From: CAZRWD01 sp964603785
GTDB lineage: Bacteria > Fermentibacterota > Fermentibacteria > Fermentibacterales > Fermentibacteraceae
NCBI GenBank assembly: GCA_964603785.1
Contig: CAZRWD010000004.1
Location: forward strand, 1-64,000
Direction: 5' to 3'
DNA: 64,000 nucleotides
Under the pieces are notes generated by a model. That model saw only the letters and a program-made list of their open reading frames with translations, was not told the origin of the DNA and did no database searches. Below are positions 8,322 through 16,814 of this stretch, in pieces. The number at the start of each line of letters is the position of its first letter. Within the stretch, counting starts at the first letter, position 1. A program made the position numbers and the translations under genes.

Positions 8322-9527
8322 TCAGATCTCGAGCGCGGGAGGCCAGAGCGAGAGACCCGCCTCCACCCTGGACCAGTGCTCGATGTCGTCCAGTTCCGTG
8401 CGTTCGTCCTCGAACCTCAGCCATGCGACGGCGATGGACGAGAACCTGTACTCGAGGCCGGATCCGAGGACGACACGCTGCCTTGCCGGGCCGGCTCCCG
8501 GAATGGTCGTCGGCCCTTCCCTGAGGTCGGCCGAGAGCAGGGCGGAAAGCCCCTCCACCAGGTGGACCCTGGCGGAGGCCTCGAACCTCGCGGTGCGGAT
8601 GGAGGAGACCGTGTACTGCCCTCCGAGCGCCAGGGTCGAGGGAATCGACCCGGGTCTGCCGCGAGTGAGCACGAGCCTTGCCGCTCCCGAGGAGGCTGCC
8701 TGGTACCATTCCCCGTCACGACGGTCGGATGCCGAGAGGACCGACATGTTGAGGACGAGGCCGGGTCGGAGCATCCTGACGGCCCTCACGCGGCAGGTCA
8801 GCCGGCCGCCCAGGTTCTGCCCGAGATAGTCCTGCCCCGAGAAGGAGGTGTACCTGACCTCCCCCATGGCCTGGACGAGGGCCGGGAGAGTGACCGGTGC
8901 CGTACCGACGGCGGCGTCGATGCTCGACCAGTCGGTGTCGAAGGCGATGTCGTCAGAGGTGTGGCTCCTGAAGGCGCCCCCCGTCGAGACGAAGAGCCCG
9001 GAGGGGGAGGTCCAGCGGACCTCTCCTTCCGCACCCTGTCCGCTCCAGCCGAGGGCTGTGCCGTCCGCCATCTCCAGGGATCTCTCGACCATGCTGCCGC
9101 AGGCCCTGACGTCGAACCCGAGGGGCAGGCCGGCCCCTATCTCCAGTGAGGGCCGGGTGTAGCCGTTCTCGAAGGCGGTCCCCGCGGCCAGGGGCAGTAC
9201 GAAGTCGAGGGCGTCGGTCGATCCGGTGTCCCACCTGATCCCGGGGCCTATCCGGACGCCTCCGAGCGTTGCCCTGGCATCGAGGAGGAGGCTGTTGCGG
9301 CCGAGGTAGCGGCGGGGCACCAGCCCTCCGCTGTCGGCATCGATGTACTTCTCGGTCAGGCGTATGCCCCATGAGCCCCCGTCGAGGTCCCCGGTCCAGA
9401 CGGCAGTCCGCCTGCCGGTGTCGAAGCCCATGCTGTCCGGGGAGACCGTCACCGAGGCGTACTGCGTGAGGGTGGACGCCGAGGCGGTGAAGACCGCCGC
9501 GAGCAGTGCGAGTGCGATCGTCCTCAT
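8322..9527 (-). CDS. Outer-membrane beta-barrel protein in the ferredoxin operon
   Basis: The protein has 401 aa. The start codon overlaps the stop of the upstream ferredoxin (TGATG), so the two are probably translationally coupled. The signal peptide is MRTIALALLAAVFTASAS. The rest alternates short amphipathic strands (WGIRLTEKYI, LSALLSADLREG, RVVLGSGLEYRFSSIAVAWLRF) and ends in an aromatic-rich strand, as in porin-like barrels. No named family was recognised. It sits within an operon of exported iron-sulfur proteins, so it could be the outer-membrane sheath of an electron conduit (inference). Confidence 0.7.
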   Translation of the reverse strand: MRTIALALLAAVFTASASTLTQYASVTVSPDSMGFDTGRRTAVWTGDLDGGSWGIRLTEKYIDADSGGLVPRRYLGRNSLLLDARATLGGVRIGPGIRWDTGSTDALDFVLPLAAGTAFENGYTRPSLEIGAGLPLGFDVRACGSMVERSLEMADGTALGWSGQGAEGEVRWTSPSGLFVSTGGAFRSHTSDDIAFDTDWSSIDAAVGTAPVTLPALVQAMGEVRYTSFSGQDYLGQNLGGRLTCRVRAVRMLRPGLVLNMSVLSASDRRDGEWYQAASSGAARLVLTRGRPGSIPSTLALGGQYTVSSIRTARFEASARVHLVEGLSALLSADLREGPTTIPGAGPARQRVVLGSGLEYRFSSIAVAWLRFEDERTELDDIEHWSRVEAGLSLWPPALEI

Positions 9528-9766
9528 CAGTAGATCGCCCCCTTGGGGCACTGCTCGACGCACCTCATGCAGAGGTGGCAGAGTGCCGGGTCGATCACGG
9601 CATCGCCGTCGATGACCTCTATGGCGCCGTAGGGACACACGTCCTCGCACTCGCCGCACCCGATGCACATGTCCCCGTCGACCACCAGCTGGGTGTTGTC
9701 GACGGGAGACCTGCACCCGAGGAGGCACAGCACGGCCAGGAGGGCGATGCTAGCGAATGGCTTCAT
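9527..9766 (-). CDS. Lipoprotein 2x[4Fe-4S] ferredoxin
   Basis: The protein has 79 aa. The N terminus is a lipoprotein signal with lipobox LLGC. After cleavage the mature protein is a small bacterial-type ferredoxin with CIGCGECEDVCP and CHLCMRCVEQCP. Ferredoxins of this type are normally cytoplasmic; here the signal places it on a membrane outside the cytoplasm. The gene overlaps its upstream neighbour by 17 nt and its downstream barrel gene by 3 nt. Confidence 0.88.
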   Translation of the reverse strand: MKPFASIALLAVLCLLGCRSPVDNTQLVVDGDMCIGCGECEDVCPYGAIEVIDGDAVIDPALCHLCMRCVEQCPKGAIY

Positions 9767-9983
9767 GACTGCACACCCCCTGGCACATGCCGCAGCCTAT
9801 GCATCTCGAGGGATCTATGTGCGAGAATCCGTCGACGATCTCGACCGCATCGACAGGGCATATCCTGTCGCAGTCCCCGCAGCCCGTGCACCTCGTCCTG
9901 TCGACCGTGTACCTCACTCCGGCCAGGGCGGCCGCGGCGACGAGGAGCAGGACCAGCGGCAGCAGAAGGCGCTGCAGACGCAC
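9750..9983 (-). CDS. Exported or membrane-anchored 2x[4Fe-4S] ferredoxin
   Basis: The protein has 77 aa from GTG 9983, directly after the stop of the preceding gene. It has an N-terminal hydrophobic segment (LLLPLVLLLVAAAALAG), then CTGCGDCDRICP and CIGCGMCQGVCS. The segment ends in a plausible signal-peptidase site but could stay as an anchor. Its tail overlaps the start of the lipoprotein ferredoxin gene. Confidence 0.87.
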   Translation of the reverse strand: MRLQRLLLPLVLLLVAAAALAGVRYTVDRTRCTGCGDCDRICPVDAVEIVDGFSHIDPSRCIGCGMCQGVCSHEAIR

Positions 9984-10472
9984 CTAGAGCGTCCCCAGGA
10001 GTTCTGCCGACCCGTCCGCATGCACGCCGTAGAGCCCCAGGACGACCGAGGACGAGGTCGGCGCGAAGATTGCGGAGACCGGGCACGAGGAAACGCACAG
10101 GCCGCAGGCGATGCACTTCTCCGGGTCGATCCAGGCCTTGCCGTCGACCATGCTTATCGCCGAGACTGGGCATTGCATGACGCAGAGCTGGCAGGCGATG
10201 CAGGGGGCGGGATCCACTGCGAAGCTGCCGGCGAGCTCGAAGCTCGTCGGGAAGCAGGCCGAGTTCCCCGCGTCCCGGGGTGCGATCCTGGCGAGGAGTG
10301 CGCCGGAGACGGGCGCATCCTCCGCGAAGTCCGACACGGAGCCCCTGATCTCGAGATGATCCCACGCACCCTGCACGGCGTCCCACGAGAGCACCGGCTT
10401 GCCGGATTCCGTGGAGAGCGAGAGCCCCGCCGAAGACACGGCGACGACAAGGATGGCGACCCCAGACAGCAT
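9984..10472 (-). CDS. Exported two-cluster ferredoxin-domain protein
   Basis: The protein has 162 aa. ATG 10472 follows GGAGTGAGG, 2 nt after the upstream stop. The signal peptide is MLSGVAILVVAVSSAGLS. A short beta region (SGKPVLSWDAV, LEIRGSVSDF), possibly a fibronectin III-like fragment, precedes CIACQLCVMQCP (about 91-102) and CIACGLCVSSCP (about 120-131). A C-terminal tail of about 30 aa has no cysteine. It is clearly related to the neighbouring larger gene, so the set probably arose by duplication. Confidence 0.85.
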   Translation of the reverse strand: MLSGVAILVVAVSSAGLSLSTESGKPVLSWDAVQGAWDHLEIRGSVSDFAEDAPVSGALLARIAPRDAGNSACFPTSFELAGSFAVDPAPCIACQLCVMQCPVSAISMVDGKAWIDPEKCIACGLCVSSCPVSAIFAPTSSSVVLGLYGVHADGSAELLGTL

Positions 10473-10474
10473 CC

Positions 10475-11272
10475 TCACTCCTGAACCACCTCTCTCTTCA
10501 GGGACCAGAGGCCGTAGCCCTGGCACTGGATCTGGCACTGGCCGCAGTGGATGCAGAGCTCGTAGTCGATATGGATGAAACCCGTGGAGTCGAACCACAC
10601 GGCGTCGACAGGGCAGCCGGGTCCGCAGGTGTCGAGGAGGATGTAGCAGGCCTCGGCACAGTCGCCGCACCAGCTGGGATCGTTGGCATAGCGCAGGTAG
10701 TACCTGTCCGGTGTGGAGATGACCGTGGAGCCGGCTCCGCCGGGGCCGAACGCCCTGACGGCGAAATGGTACGGCTGGCCGAAACGGCTGTCGGAGATGG
10801 CCTGGACCGGGCAGACCATGACGCACTGGCCGCAGGAGGTGCACAGGTCGAGGTCGATGACGGCGCGCCCGTCGACCAGGGTGATCGCATCGTGGGGACA
10901 GACGGTCTCGCAGAGGCCGCATCCGATGCAGGTGTTGCTGAAGACCTCGGGCTGGACGGTCACGTTCACGGCCATGACCGCGGAAGTGTCCGCTTCGACG
11001 GTGCTCACGAGCAGGGCCTCGTCCCAGTTGTCCGCGTCGACGGGCGAGGGGGATATCCTGATCTCGTAGTACGCCGCCTCGGAGGCTGCGTTCCAGGCAA
11101 GGCTGAACACCTTCTCGGTGCCTTCGAGGAGTTCGCCGGGCGTGTAGCCCACCTGGACCTCGAGCGTCTCCGAAAGCGCCGGAACGGGTCCGGAGGGATC
11201 CCCGGCGGCAAGGCATGCCGACAGGACAAGGAGTCCCGTCAGGGCGACCGCCGGCAGCAGTCCTATCTTCAC
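10475..11272 (-). CDS. Lipoprotein with fibronectin-like domain and three or four [4Fe-4S] motifs
   Basis: The protein has 265 aa and is first in the operon. The lipobox is VLSAC. Residues about 35-105 look like a fibronectin III fold (FSLAWNAASEAAYYEIRISP). Then come CIGCGLCETVCP and CTSCGQCVMVCP, a second beta stretch, an unusual cysteine group CGDCAEAC...CGPGCP, and CIHCGQCQIQC. That gives three canonical cluster motifs plus one atypical one on a surface lipoprotein. I know no described ferredoxin with this architecture. The tail ends 2 nt before the next ATG. Confidence 0.85.
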   Translation of the reverse strand: MKIGLLPAVALTGLLVLSACLAAGDPSGPVPALSETLEVQVGYTPGELLEGTEKVFSLAWNAASEAAYYEIRISPSPVDADNWDEALLVSTVEADTSAVMAVNVTVQPEVFSNTCIGCGLCETVCPHDAITLVDGRAVIDLDLCTSCGQCVMVCPVQAISDSRFGQPYHFAVRAFGPGGAGSTVISTPDRYYLRYANDPSWCGDCAEACYILLDTCGPGCPVDAVWFDSTGFIHIDYELCIHCGQCQIQCQGYGLWSLKREVVQE

Positions 11273-11560
11273 TTCATCCTCCGCATCCTGCTCTCGCCCT
11301 CGGTAGGGCCGTTGAAAAAGCTACCACTGCAATATGTATCCCGTCGGGGCGACGGACATTTCCCTCCTGTCGGCCGGGGCCGCGAGTTGGAAGCATAAGA
11401 CCGAGGGAGTTCCATGACCATTCCCCCGGTTGTGTGTACACCGGGCGGGACGGGCGGTTCCATGGCGCTGGTTTTCGTCGGGCGGTGATCACGGGGGAGG
11501 AGAGTGGTTGTGCAGACACAACCTGCAGACATGGCTCCGTTTCGCTTCGCGAGACTGCGA

Positions 11561-11652
11561 TGGCGGAGGGGGTGGGATTCGAACCCACGGACCTCCGTAA
11601 GGAAGTCAACGGTTTTCGAGACCGCCCCGTTCAACCGCTCTGGCACCCCTCC
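11561..11652 (-). tRNA. tRNA-Ser (CGA)
   Basis: Minus strand: acceptor GGAGGGG pairs with CCCCTCC. The anticodon loop CTCGAAA gives CGA. A long variable arm typical of tRNA-Ser is present. The T arm is GTGGGTTCGAATCCCAC and CCA is encoded at 561-563. The roughly 290 bases between this tRNA and the ferredoxin operon start (11272) contain no gene I can support and probably hold the operon promoter. Confidence 0.96.
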
Positions 11653-11689
11653 GCACGGCCGCGAATATAGCTCGGGAGAACGGGACGGG

Positions 11690-12802
11690 CTACCTTGCAG
11701 GCCCTCCTGCGCCGGATGAGGCGGCTCCGGCATCCCGCACGACCTTCTCGATGTAGGGGGTGCTCATCACACGGAGCAGCGCGGCGTAGGACAGCCTGAA
11801 ACGCACTACCCCCCCGACACGGTAGCTCCCGGGGCCGTCTCCGATGTTCAGCACGGTCAGGTCGCTGCTGGCACCGGCCACCTCCACCGCCGGGTCCTCG
11901 GGCACCAGGCCTCCGACATCGGTGTCGAGGTGCCCGAGGTTCACGATCGCACGGTATCCCGTACGGCCCGGGGGTGCCGACCCTTCGGGCCCGCCGAACG
12001 GGGCCACCGCCTGTGAGGTCTCCCCGAGCGGCACCAGACCCTTCTCCTTTATCTCGGAGATCTCGGCCTCGAGTGTGAAGGCGTCGTTCCTGAGCCCCTT
12101 CAGGGTGCCCCCGTCGAGGAGGTTCGTACCCAGGAAGACGGCCTCTCCTATACGGAAGTGGTTCACAGCTTTCGGAACCTTCCCCTCGAGCAGCAGAGGC
12201 AGGACGACGGTGGACCCGGCAGAGATCAGGGGCAGGGTGTGCCCGAACTTCAGCTCCAGGAGCTCGCGGTACAGGACGAGCTGCATCAGCTGATCCACCG
12301 ACGGTACGGAGCCGCTCAGGCAGCCGAGGTTGGTGCCGATCCCCTTCACCTCGATGCCGGGGAGGTCGAAGACCTTCCGATAGAAGGAGACCAGGCTTCC
12401 CGGCAGGATGCCCTCCCGGAGGTCGCCAAGCTCGATCATTATCACCACCCCGTGCGTCCGGCCGAGCGCGAAGGCCCTCTCGGACAGAGCGGCTATCACC
12501 CCGATCTCGCTGTCGAGGCTGACATCGCACAGCTCCGCCACACCCCCCGCGCGCGACGGGGTGGGGATCCTCAGATACCAGCAGACTGCGGAAGGCTTGA
12601 GCTTCCTGATGGCGCGGACATTCCCGAGCCTGGACTCCCCGACAGAGGAGACCCCCGCCCCGAGGATGGCCGAGAGGGTCTCGCGATGGCCGCAGAGCAC
12701 CTTCGTGACTAGCGTCCATGTCGCACCGTGCCCGGACATCCAGCCGTCGATGGTGGCGATGTTGTCCCTGAGGGCTCCCGCGTCGACAACCAGCCGGCTC
12801 AG
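11690..12802 (-). CDS. Alanine racemase-like PLP protein (ornithine racemase/YhfX-type)
   Basis: The protein has about 370 aa. It begins SRLVVDAGALRDNIATI, and the PLP lysine lies in TLVTKVLCGH, as in fold-type III racemases with an N-terminal TIM barrel. Later motifs are SVGESRLGN, MIELGDLREGI and NHFRIGEAVFLGTNL. The last is close to the GE..F.G motif of the ornithine racemase branch. No ATG, GTG or TTG exists near the family start. The frame opens with CTG at 12802, which overlaps the TGA of the upstream gene (CTGA), so a CTG start is likely. The substrate is unproven. Confidence 0.83.
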   Translation of the reverse strand: MSRLVVDAGALRDNIATIDGWMSGHGATWTLVTKVLCGHRETLSAILGAGVSSVGESRLGNVRAIRKLKPSAVCWYLRIPTPSRAGGVAELCDVSLDSEIGVIAALSERAFALGRTHGVVIMIELGDLREGILPGSLVSFYRKVFDLPGIEVKGIGTNLGCLSGSVPSVDQLMQLVLYRELLELKFGHTLPLISAGSTVVLPLLLEGKVPKAVNHFRIGEAVFLGTNLLDGGTLKGLRNDAFTLEAEISEIKEKGLVPLGETSQAVAPFGGPEGSAPPGRTGYRAIVNLGHLDTDVGGLVPEDPAVEVAGASSDLTVLNIGDGPGSYRVGGVVRFRLSYAALLRVMSTPYIEKVVRDAGAASSGAGGPAR

Positions 12803-13266
12803 ACGTGCAGCCTCATGTCGAGGTAGGATCTCTCGAAGCCGATTCTCTCGTAGAGCCTTACGGCCGGGTTGCCGAAGTCGACGTGGAGTTTCACGTCGCC
12901 CGCGGCCTGCCGGAGCGCATGCCTGATCAGGCCCCCTCCGACGCCCCTGCCCCTGAGGGAGGGATCCACGGCCACGAACAGGAGCAGGTTCGGGGGGACG
13001 AAGCCCTCCATCCCCGTGCCCAGCATCACCAGCGCCCCGCACAGCCTGTTCCCGTTCATGGCCACGGACACGAAGCCCGCCCCGTCCTCTCCGGACAGCG
13101 CCATCTCCACACCGGAGAGCGTGTCGGCCGGGGTGTCGTTCCAGGGCTTCATGTTCTCGTCGAGGAAGTCCGCGATCAGCTTCGGTGTGAGCGGCGGGGG
13201 AAGGTCTCCTGCCCGGCGGCAGGTCAGGTGTTCGATCGGCTCCGTTCGTCGGTCGTCATCATCCAC
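12799..13266 (-). CDS. GNAT family N-acetyltransferase
   Basis: The protein has 155 aa. The acetyl-CoA loop VDPSLRGRGVGGGLIRHAL and C-terminal NPAVRLYERIGFERSYLDM are typical of GNAT enzymes. GTG 13266 is chosen because the longer frame (ATG 13317) would start inside a good sigma-70 promoter at 13302-13330 and because AGGAAAGGGG lies before the GTG. The gene overlaps the racemase start by 4 nt, so the pair is coupled. The substrate is unknown, perhaps an amino acid handled with the racemase. Confidence 0.8.
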   Translation of the reverse strand: MDDDDRRTEPIEHLTCRRAGDLPPPLTPKLIADFLDENMKPWNDTPADTLSGVEMALSGEDGAGFVSVAMNGNRLCGALVMLGTGMEGFVPPNLLLFVAVDPSLRGRGVGGGLIRHALRQAAGDVKLHVDFGNPAVRLYERIGFERSYLDMRLHV

Positions 13267-13301
13267 TCGATGCCCCTTTCCTGATTTACATGTTCTGCAA
13301 T

Positions 13302-13330
13302 AAGATACGACGGGCATCCGTGAATGTCAA
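13302..13330 (-). promoter_or_regulatory. Sigma-70-type promoter for the acetyltransferase-racemase pair
   Basis: Minus strand TTGACA (13330-13325), a 17-nt spacer, then TATCTT (13307-13302). It lies in an AT-rich gap that is unusual in this GC-rich DNA. Confidence 0.65.
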
Positions 13331-13361
13331 GTCTATTACAGCGATTCTGTCGGATAAAATG

Positions 13362-14132
13362 TCAGTTTCGTGCGGAGCAGCCCGTGTGGATCCAGCTCAT
13401 GAGGATCGCACCGGCGGCGGCGACGTTCAGGGAGTCGATCTCCTCCGCCTGGGGGATGCCCACGCTCGCGGCCCCGGTCGCGCGGAACTCCCTGGAGATG
13501 CCGTGCGCCTCGGAGCCCAGCACTAGTGCGATCCTTCCGGGAGCCTCCACCTCCGGGAACGGGCGCCCCTTCTTGTCCGACAGCAGGATGACGTGGCCGG
13601 CAGCCTCGAGAAGAGCTATCGCACCCGCCGCGGACAGCCCCTGGATGACCGGTATGAAGGCGTTCGCGGCGGCGGCCGCCCTGGTAACCCTCGGGGTGTA
13701 GAGGCTGCAGGTGCCCTCCAGCGAGAGCACCATGTCGAACCCGAACGCGGCCGCGCTCCTTATCAGTGTTCCTGCGTTCCCGGGATCCGACACGGAGTCG
13801 AGGACCAGGATCCTCGAGCATTCCGGTGAGAGCCCCGTGGGTTCCTCCGGCACACGGCAGACCACCGCGACCCCCTGCGAGGTCACCGTATCGCTGAAGG
13901 CGGAGAACAGCCTGTCGGGCACGATGATCGTCCTGAATCGCTCGGAGGGCGGGTCGGACAGGAACGAGACGCTCTCCCCCAGGACTATCTCGAGGACGAG
14001 CCCCGGCGCGCGCGCCAGGATGTCTGCGGCGAAGCGCCTCCCCTCAACCAGGAAGGCTCCGTGCGCGGCCACTCCCTTCGCGTCGCGGAGGGCCCTGAGC
14101 CTCTTCACCGAGGGGTTGGCGGAGGACTCCAC
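13362..14132 (-). CDS. SpoU/TrmH-family RNA 2'-O-methyltransferase
   Basis: The protein has 256 aa. The N-terminal substrate-binding region (NPSVKRLRALRDAKGVAAHGAFLVEG) is typical of the RlmB/TrmH group. The knotted SPOUT domain has motif 1 DSVSDPGNAGTLIRSAAAFG, motif 2 LVLGSEAHGIS and motif 3 IPQAEEIDSLNVAAAGAILM. It is expected to methylate a ribose in rRNA or tRNA; the site is not predictable. Confidence 0.93.
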   Translation of the reverse strand: MESSANPSVKRLRALRDAKGVAAHGAFLVEGRRFAADILARAPGLVLEIVLGESVSFLSDPPSERFRTIIVPDRLFSAFSDTVTSQGVAVVCRVPEEPTGLSPECSRILVLDSVSDPGNAGTLIRSAAAFGFDMVLSLEGTCSLYTPRVTRAAAAANAFIPVIQGLSAAGAIALLEAAGHVILLSDKKGRPFPEVEAPGRIALVLGSEAHGISREFRATGAASVGIPQAEEIDSLNVAAAGAILMSWIHTGCSARN

Positions 14133-14154
14133 CCTCGCTGACCCTGCGGGACGC

Positions 14155-15144
14155 TCAGGCAGGGGAGACGCCGTGCTCGAGGATCCTGTCGATGATCTCG
14201 CCGATGCCGGCCCGCGGCGCAGACCCGATCAGGCTCCTCAGGCGCGTCAGGTCGGGTACGCGCCGGTTCATGTCCTCGAAGTCCTTCGGATACGCCTCGT
14301 CGTAGGGGACGATGACTATCTCCGAGGAGGATCCGGTCTTCCGCCTGACGAGCCTCGCGAGTTCGAGGATCGAGATCTCGTCGGTGGAGCCGATGTTGAC
14401 CGCCAGCCCGATCGAGGCGGGACACTCCAGGAGGGCCAGGGTGCAGTCCACTATCTCGTCCACCAGGCTGAAGCACCTTGTCTGGGTTCCGTCGCCGAAC
14501 ACCGTGATCGGCCGGCCCGAGACCGCCTGTGAGAGGAACCTGGGCAGCACCATGCCGTACCTTCCGGACTGCCTCGGACCGACGGTGTTGAAGAACCTGC
14601 CGATTGTGACAGGGAGCCCCCTGTCCTTGTGATAGGCCAGGGCCAGGAACTCGTCGATGGCCTTGGAGCAGGCATAGCTCCACCGGCTGCGGCTGGTGGC
14701 CCCCAGGACGATGTCTCCATCCTCCTGGAAGGGCACGGCGTCACCCTTCCCGTAGACCTCCGAGGTCGAGGCGATGAAGGTCCGCCTCTCCTTCCTCCCC
14801 GCGGCACGGAGCACGTTCTCCGTCCCGCGCACGTTGACCTCGATGGTCTCCACCGGCTGGCGGATGATGTTCTCCACCCCCACCGCGGCCGCCAGGTGGA
14901 CGACGGTCGTGCACAGGTCGACCGCCTCGGACACCAGGTCTTCGTCGCAGACCGACCCCACCGCATAGCTGAAGTCCGGATGATCGACGCATCTCTCGAG
15001 GTTCGACAGGGTGCCGGTCGAGAGGTCGTCGACCACCAGGACGCTCCTCCCGGAGGAGAGGAGACGCTCGCAGAGGTGGGAACCGATGAAGCCAGCCCCC
15101 CCCGTCACCAGGAAGTCATAGCTGCGTATCTTCAGACCGGGCAT
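14155..15144 (-). CDS. NAD-dependent sugar epimerase/dehydratase
   Basis: The protein has 329 aa, an extended short-chain dehydrogenase. The nucleotide-binding motif is VTGGAGFIGSHL. The substrate loop holds STSEVYGKG and the active site YACSKAIDEFLAL (YxxxK). NTVGPRQSGRYGMVLP and GDGTQTRCFSLVDEIVD are shared with UDP-glucose 4-epimerase and UDP-glucuronate decarboxylase relatives. It probably makes a nucleotide sugar for envelope polysaccharide. The exact reaction cannot be chosen. Confidence 0.9.
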   Translation of the reverse strand: MPGLKIRSYDFLVTGGAGFIGSHLCERLLSSGRSVLVVDDLSTGTLSNLERCVDHPDFSYAVGSVCDEDLVSEAVDLCTTVVHLAAAVGVENIIRQPVETIEVNVRGTENVLRAAGRKERRTFIASTSEVYGKGDAVPFQEDGDIVLGATSRSRWSYACSKAIDEFLALAYHKDRGLPVTIGRFFNTVGPRQSGRYGMVLPRFLSQAVSGRPITVFGDGTQTRCFSLVDEIVDCTLALLECPASIGLAVNIGSTDEISILELARLVRRKTGSSSEIVIVPYDEAYPKDFEDMNRRVPDLTRLRSLIGSAPRAGIGEIIDRILEHGVSPA

Positions 15145-15154
15145 GAAGACCCCC

Positions 15155-16360
15155 TCAGTGAGGGACCATGCTGAGGAGCACGCCCGCCGCTATCGCGCTT
15201 CCGATGACCCCCGCCACGTTGGGGCCCATGGCGTGCATGAGGAGGTGGTTCCTGGGGTCGTACTGCTTGCCGACCATCTCGGAGACCCTGGCCGAGTCCG
15301 GCACGGCCGACACCCCCGCCGAGCCGATGAGCGGATTTATCTTGTTGTCGCCCTTGAGGAAAAGGTTCATGAACCTGGCGAAGAGGACTCCTCCGGCCGT
15401 GGCGAGGGCGAAGCTGGCGGCTCCCAGCGCGAAGATCAGTATCGACCTCGGGGTGAGGAAGAAGCGGGCCTGGGTGCTCGTCCCGACCGAGAAGCCCAGC
15501 AGTATGACCACGATGTTGTTCAGCGCGCCCTGGGCGCTGTCCGCCAGGCGCCTGGTCACCCCGCTCTCCTTCAGCAGGTTGCCGAAGAACAGCATCCCGA
15601 GGAGGGTGATGGCGCCGGGCGCAATCAGGGCGGTGATGATGAAGGCGACCACGGGGAACAGCATCTTCTCCGTGTGGGAGACCTTCCTGGCCGGCTTCAT
15701 CCTGATCCTTCTCTCCGCGTCGGTCGTCAGCAGCTTCATGATGGGCGGCTGTATCACCGGGACGAGCCCCATGTAGGAGTAGGCGGCGATGGCGATCGCC
15801 CCGAGCAGGTGGGGCGCCATCTGGCTGGCGAGGAAGATGGCCGTGGGGCCGTCGGCGCCTCCGATTATCCCTATGGAGGCGGCCTCCTTCAGGTCGAATC
15901 CCAGGAGCAGGGAGCAGATCAGGGTGATGAAGATGCCTATCTGGGCGGCCGCACCCAGGAGCATTAGCCGGGGGTTGGAGAGAAGCGCGCTGAAGTCGGT
16001 CATGGCTCCTATGCCCAGGAAGATCAGCGGAGGGAACAGCCCGCTGGAGACCCCGAAGTAGAACAGCCTGAAGACGGACTGCTGGCCTCCGAGGACATCC
16101 TGGTATCCCACGGGCATCAGGGTGGGGTCGTAGGGCATGTTGCCGGCGATTATCCCGAAGCCGATGGGTATCAGGAGCAGTGGCTCGTAGTTGCGCCGGA
16201 CCGCGAGCCAGATCATCGCGAGTCCGATGGCTATCATCACGACGTTGCCCGGCTCGATGCTGCCGAGGCCGGTCATCCTGAGGATGCCGGAGACCCCCGG
16301 CATGGATCCGGTGCCTGCCGCCGCCGCGAGCAGCGACGAGATCCGGGATGTGGAGATCAT
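15155..16360 (-). CDS. Na+-translocating decarboxylase beta subunit (MmdB/OadB/GcdB)
   Basis: The protein has 401 aa, polytopic. It matches the beta-subunit family: GIIAGNMPYDP, FPPLIFLGIGAMTDF, GIIGGADGPTAIFLAS (the conserved region carrying the Na+-site aspartate) and C-terminal MGPNVAGVIGSAIAAGVLL. In the family this subunit decarboxylates carboxybiotin and pumps Na+ outward. It follows the biotin carrier gene by 7 nt in a seven-gene cluster. Confidence 0.95.
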   Translation of the reverse strand: MISTSRISSLLAAAAGTGSMPGVSGILRMTGLGSIEPGNVVMIAIGLAMIWLAVRRNYEPLLLIPIGFGIIAGNMPYDPTLMPVGYQDVLGGQQSVFRLFYFGVSSGLFPPLIFLGIGAMTDFSALLSNPRLMLLGAAAQIGIFITLICSLLLGFDLKEAASIGIIGGADGPTAIFLASQMAPHLLGAIAIAAYSYMGLVPVIQPPIMKLLTTDAERRIRMKPARKVSHTEKMLFPVVAFIITALIAPGAITLLGMLFFGNLLKESGVTRRLADSAQGALNNIVVILLGFSVGTSTQARFFLTPRSILIFALGAASFALATAGGVLFARFMNLFLKGDNKINPLIGSAGVSAVPDSARVSEMVGKQYDPRNHLLMHAMGPNVAGVIGSAIAAGVLLSMVPH

Positions 16361-16367
16361 GTCGCCG

Positions 16368-16814
16368 TCAACCGCCGATCTTCATCAAAAGAGCGTTCTC
16401 GAGGACATTGTCGCCCTGCCTGACGGCAATGGCGCCGACCACCCCGCCAACCGGCGACTCGATCTCGTTCTCCATCTTCATCGCTTCCATGATGGCCACC
16501 GTCTGGCCCTCGCGGACCGTGTCGCCCTGGTTCACGAGAATCTTGAGGATGAGCCCCGGAAGGGGTGCGATGACGTCCCCCCTTCCCATGGCGGCCACGA
16601 CCTCCGGCGGAGAGGTCTTGTCGGGCGCCTCGGCGGCGTTGACCACGTGCGGCCTGGTCTCCAGCCGGGGGGTCTTCGAGGCCGTCCTGTGTGGCGCCTC
16701 GATCTCCACGTGGAAGCTCTTCCCGTTCACGACCACATCCACGCGGTCGTCGACCATGCGGCCGATGCTTACGTCATAGTGCTTGCCGTTCACGGTTACC
16801 TTGTATTCAGGCAT
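16368..16814 (-). CDS. Biotin carboxyl carrier subunit of the Na+ pump (MmdC-like)
   Basis: The protein has 148 aa. A C-terminal biotinyl domain (about 75-148) carries the biotin-attachment site EAMKMENEI. A short N-terminal domain (EYKVTVNGKHYDVSIG) is typical of decarboxylase carriers. The Pro/Ala-rich linker between the domains is shorter than usual. ATG 16814 overlaps the stop of the OadG-like gene; a GTG directly before it is an alternative. Confidence 0.94.
   Translation of the reverse strand: MPEYKVTVNGKHYDVSIGRMVDDRVDVVVNGKSFHVEIEAPHRTASKTPRLETRPHVVNAAEAPDKTSPPEVVAAMGRGDVIAPLPGLILKILVNQGDTVREGQTVAIMEAMKMENEIESPVGGVVGAIAVRQGDNVLENALLMKIGG

Noticed and set aside
11273..11560. Small genes in the gap before the ferredoxin operon
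   Set aside because: Frames found there lack ribosome sites and overlap the tRNA; more likely promoter DNA.
13267..13317. ATG 13317 as start of the acetyltransferase
   Set aside because: It would lie at the -10/-35 region of a good promoter, upstream of the predicted transcript start.
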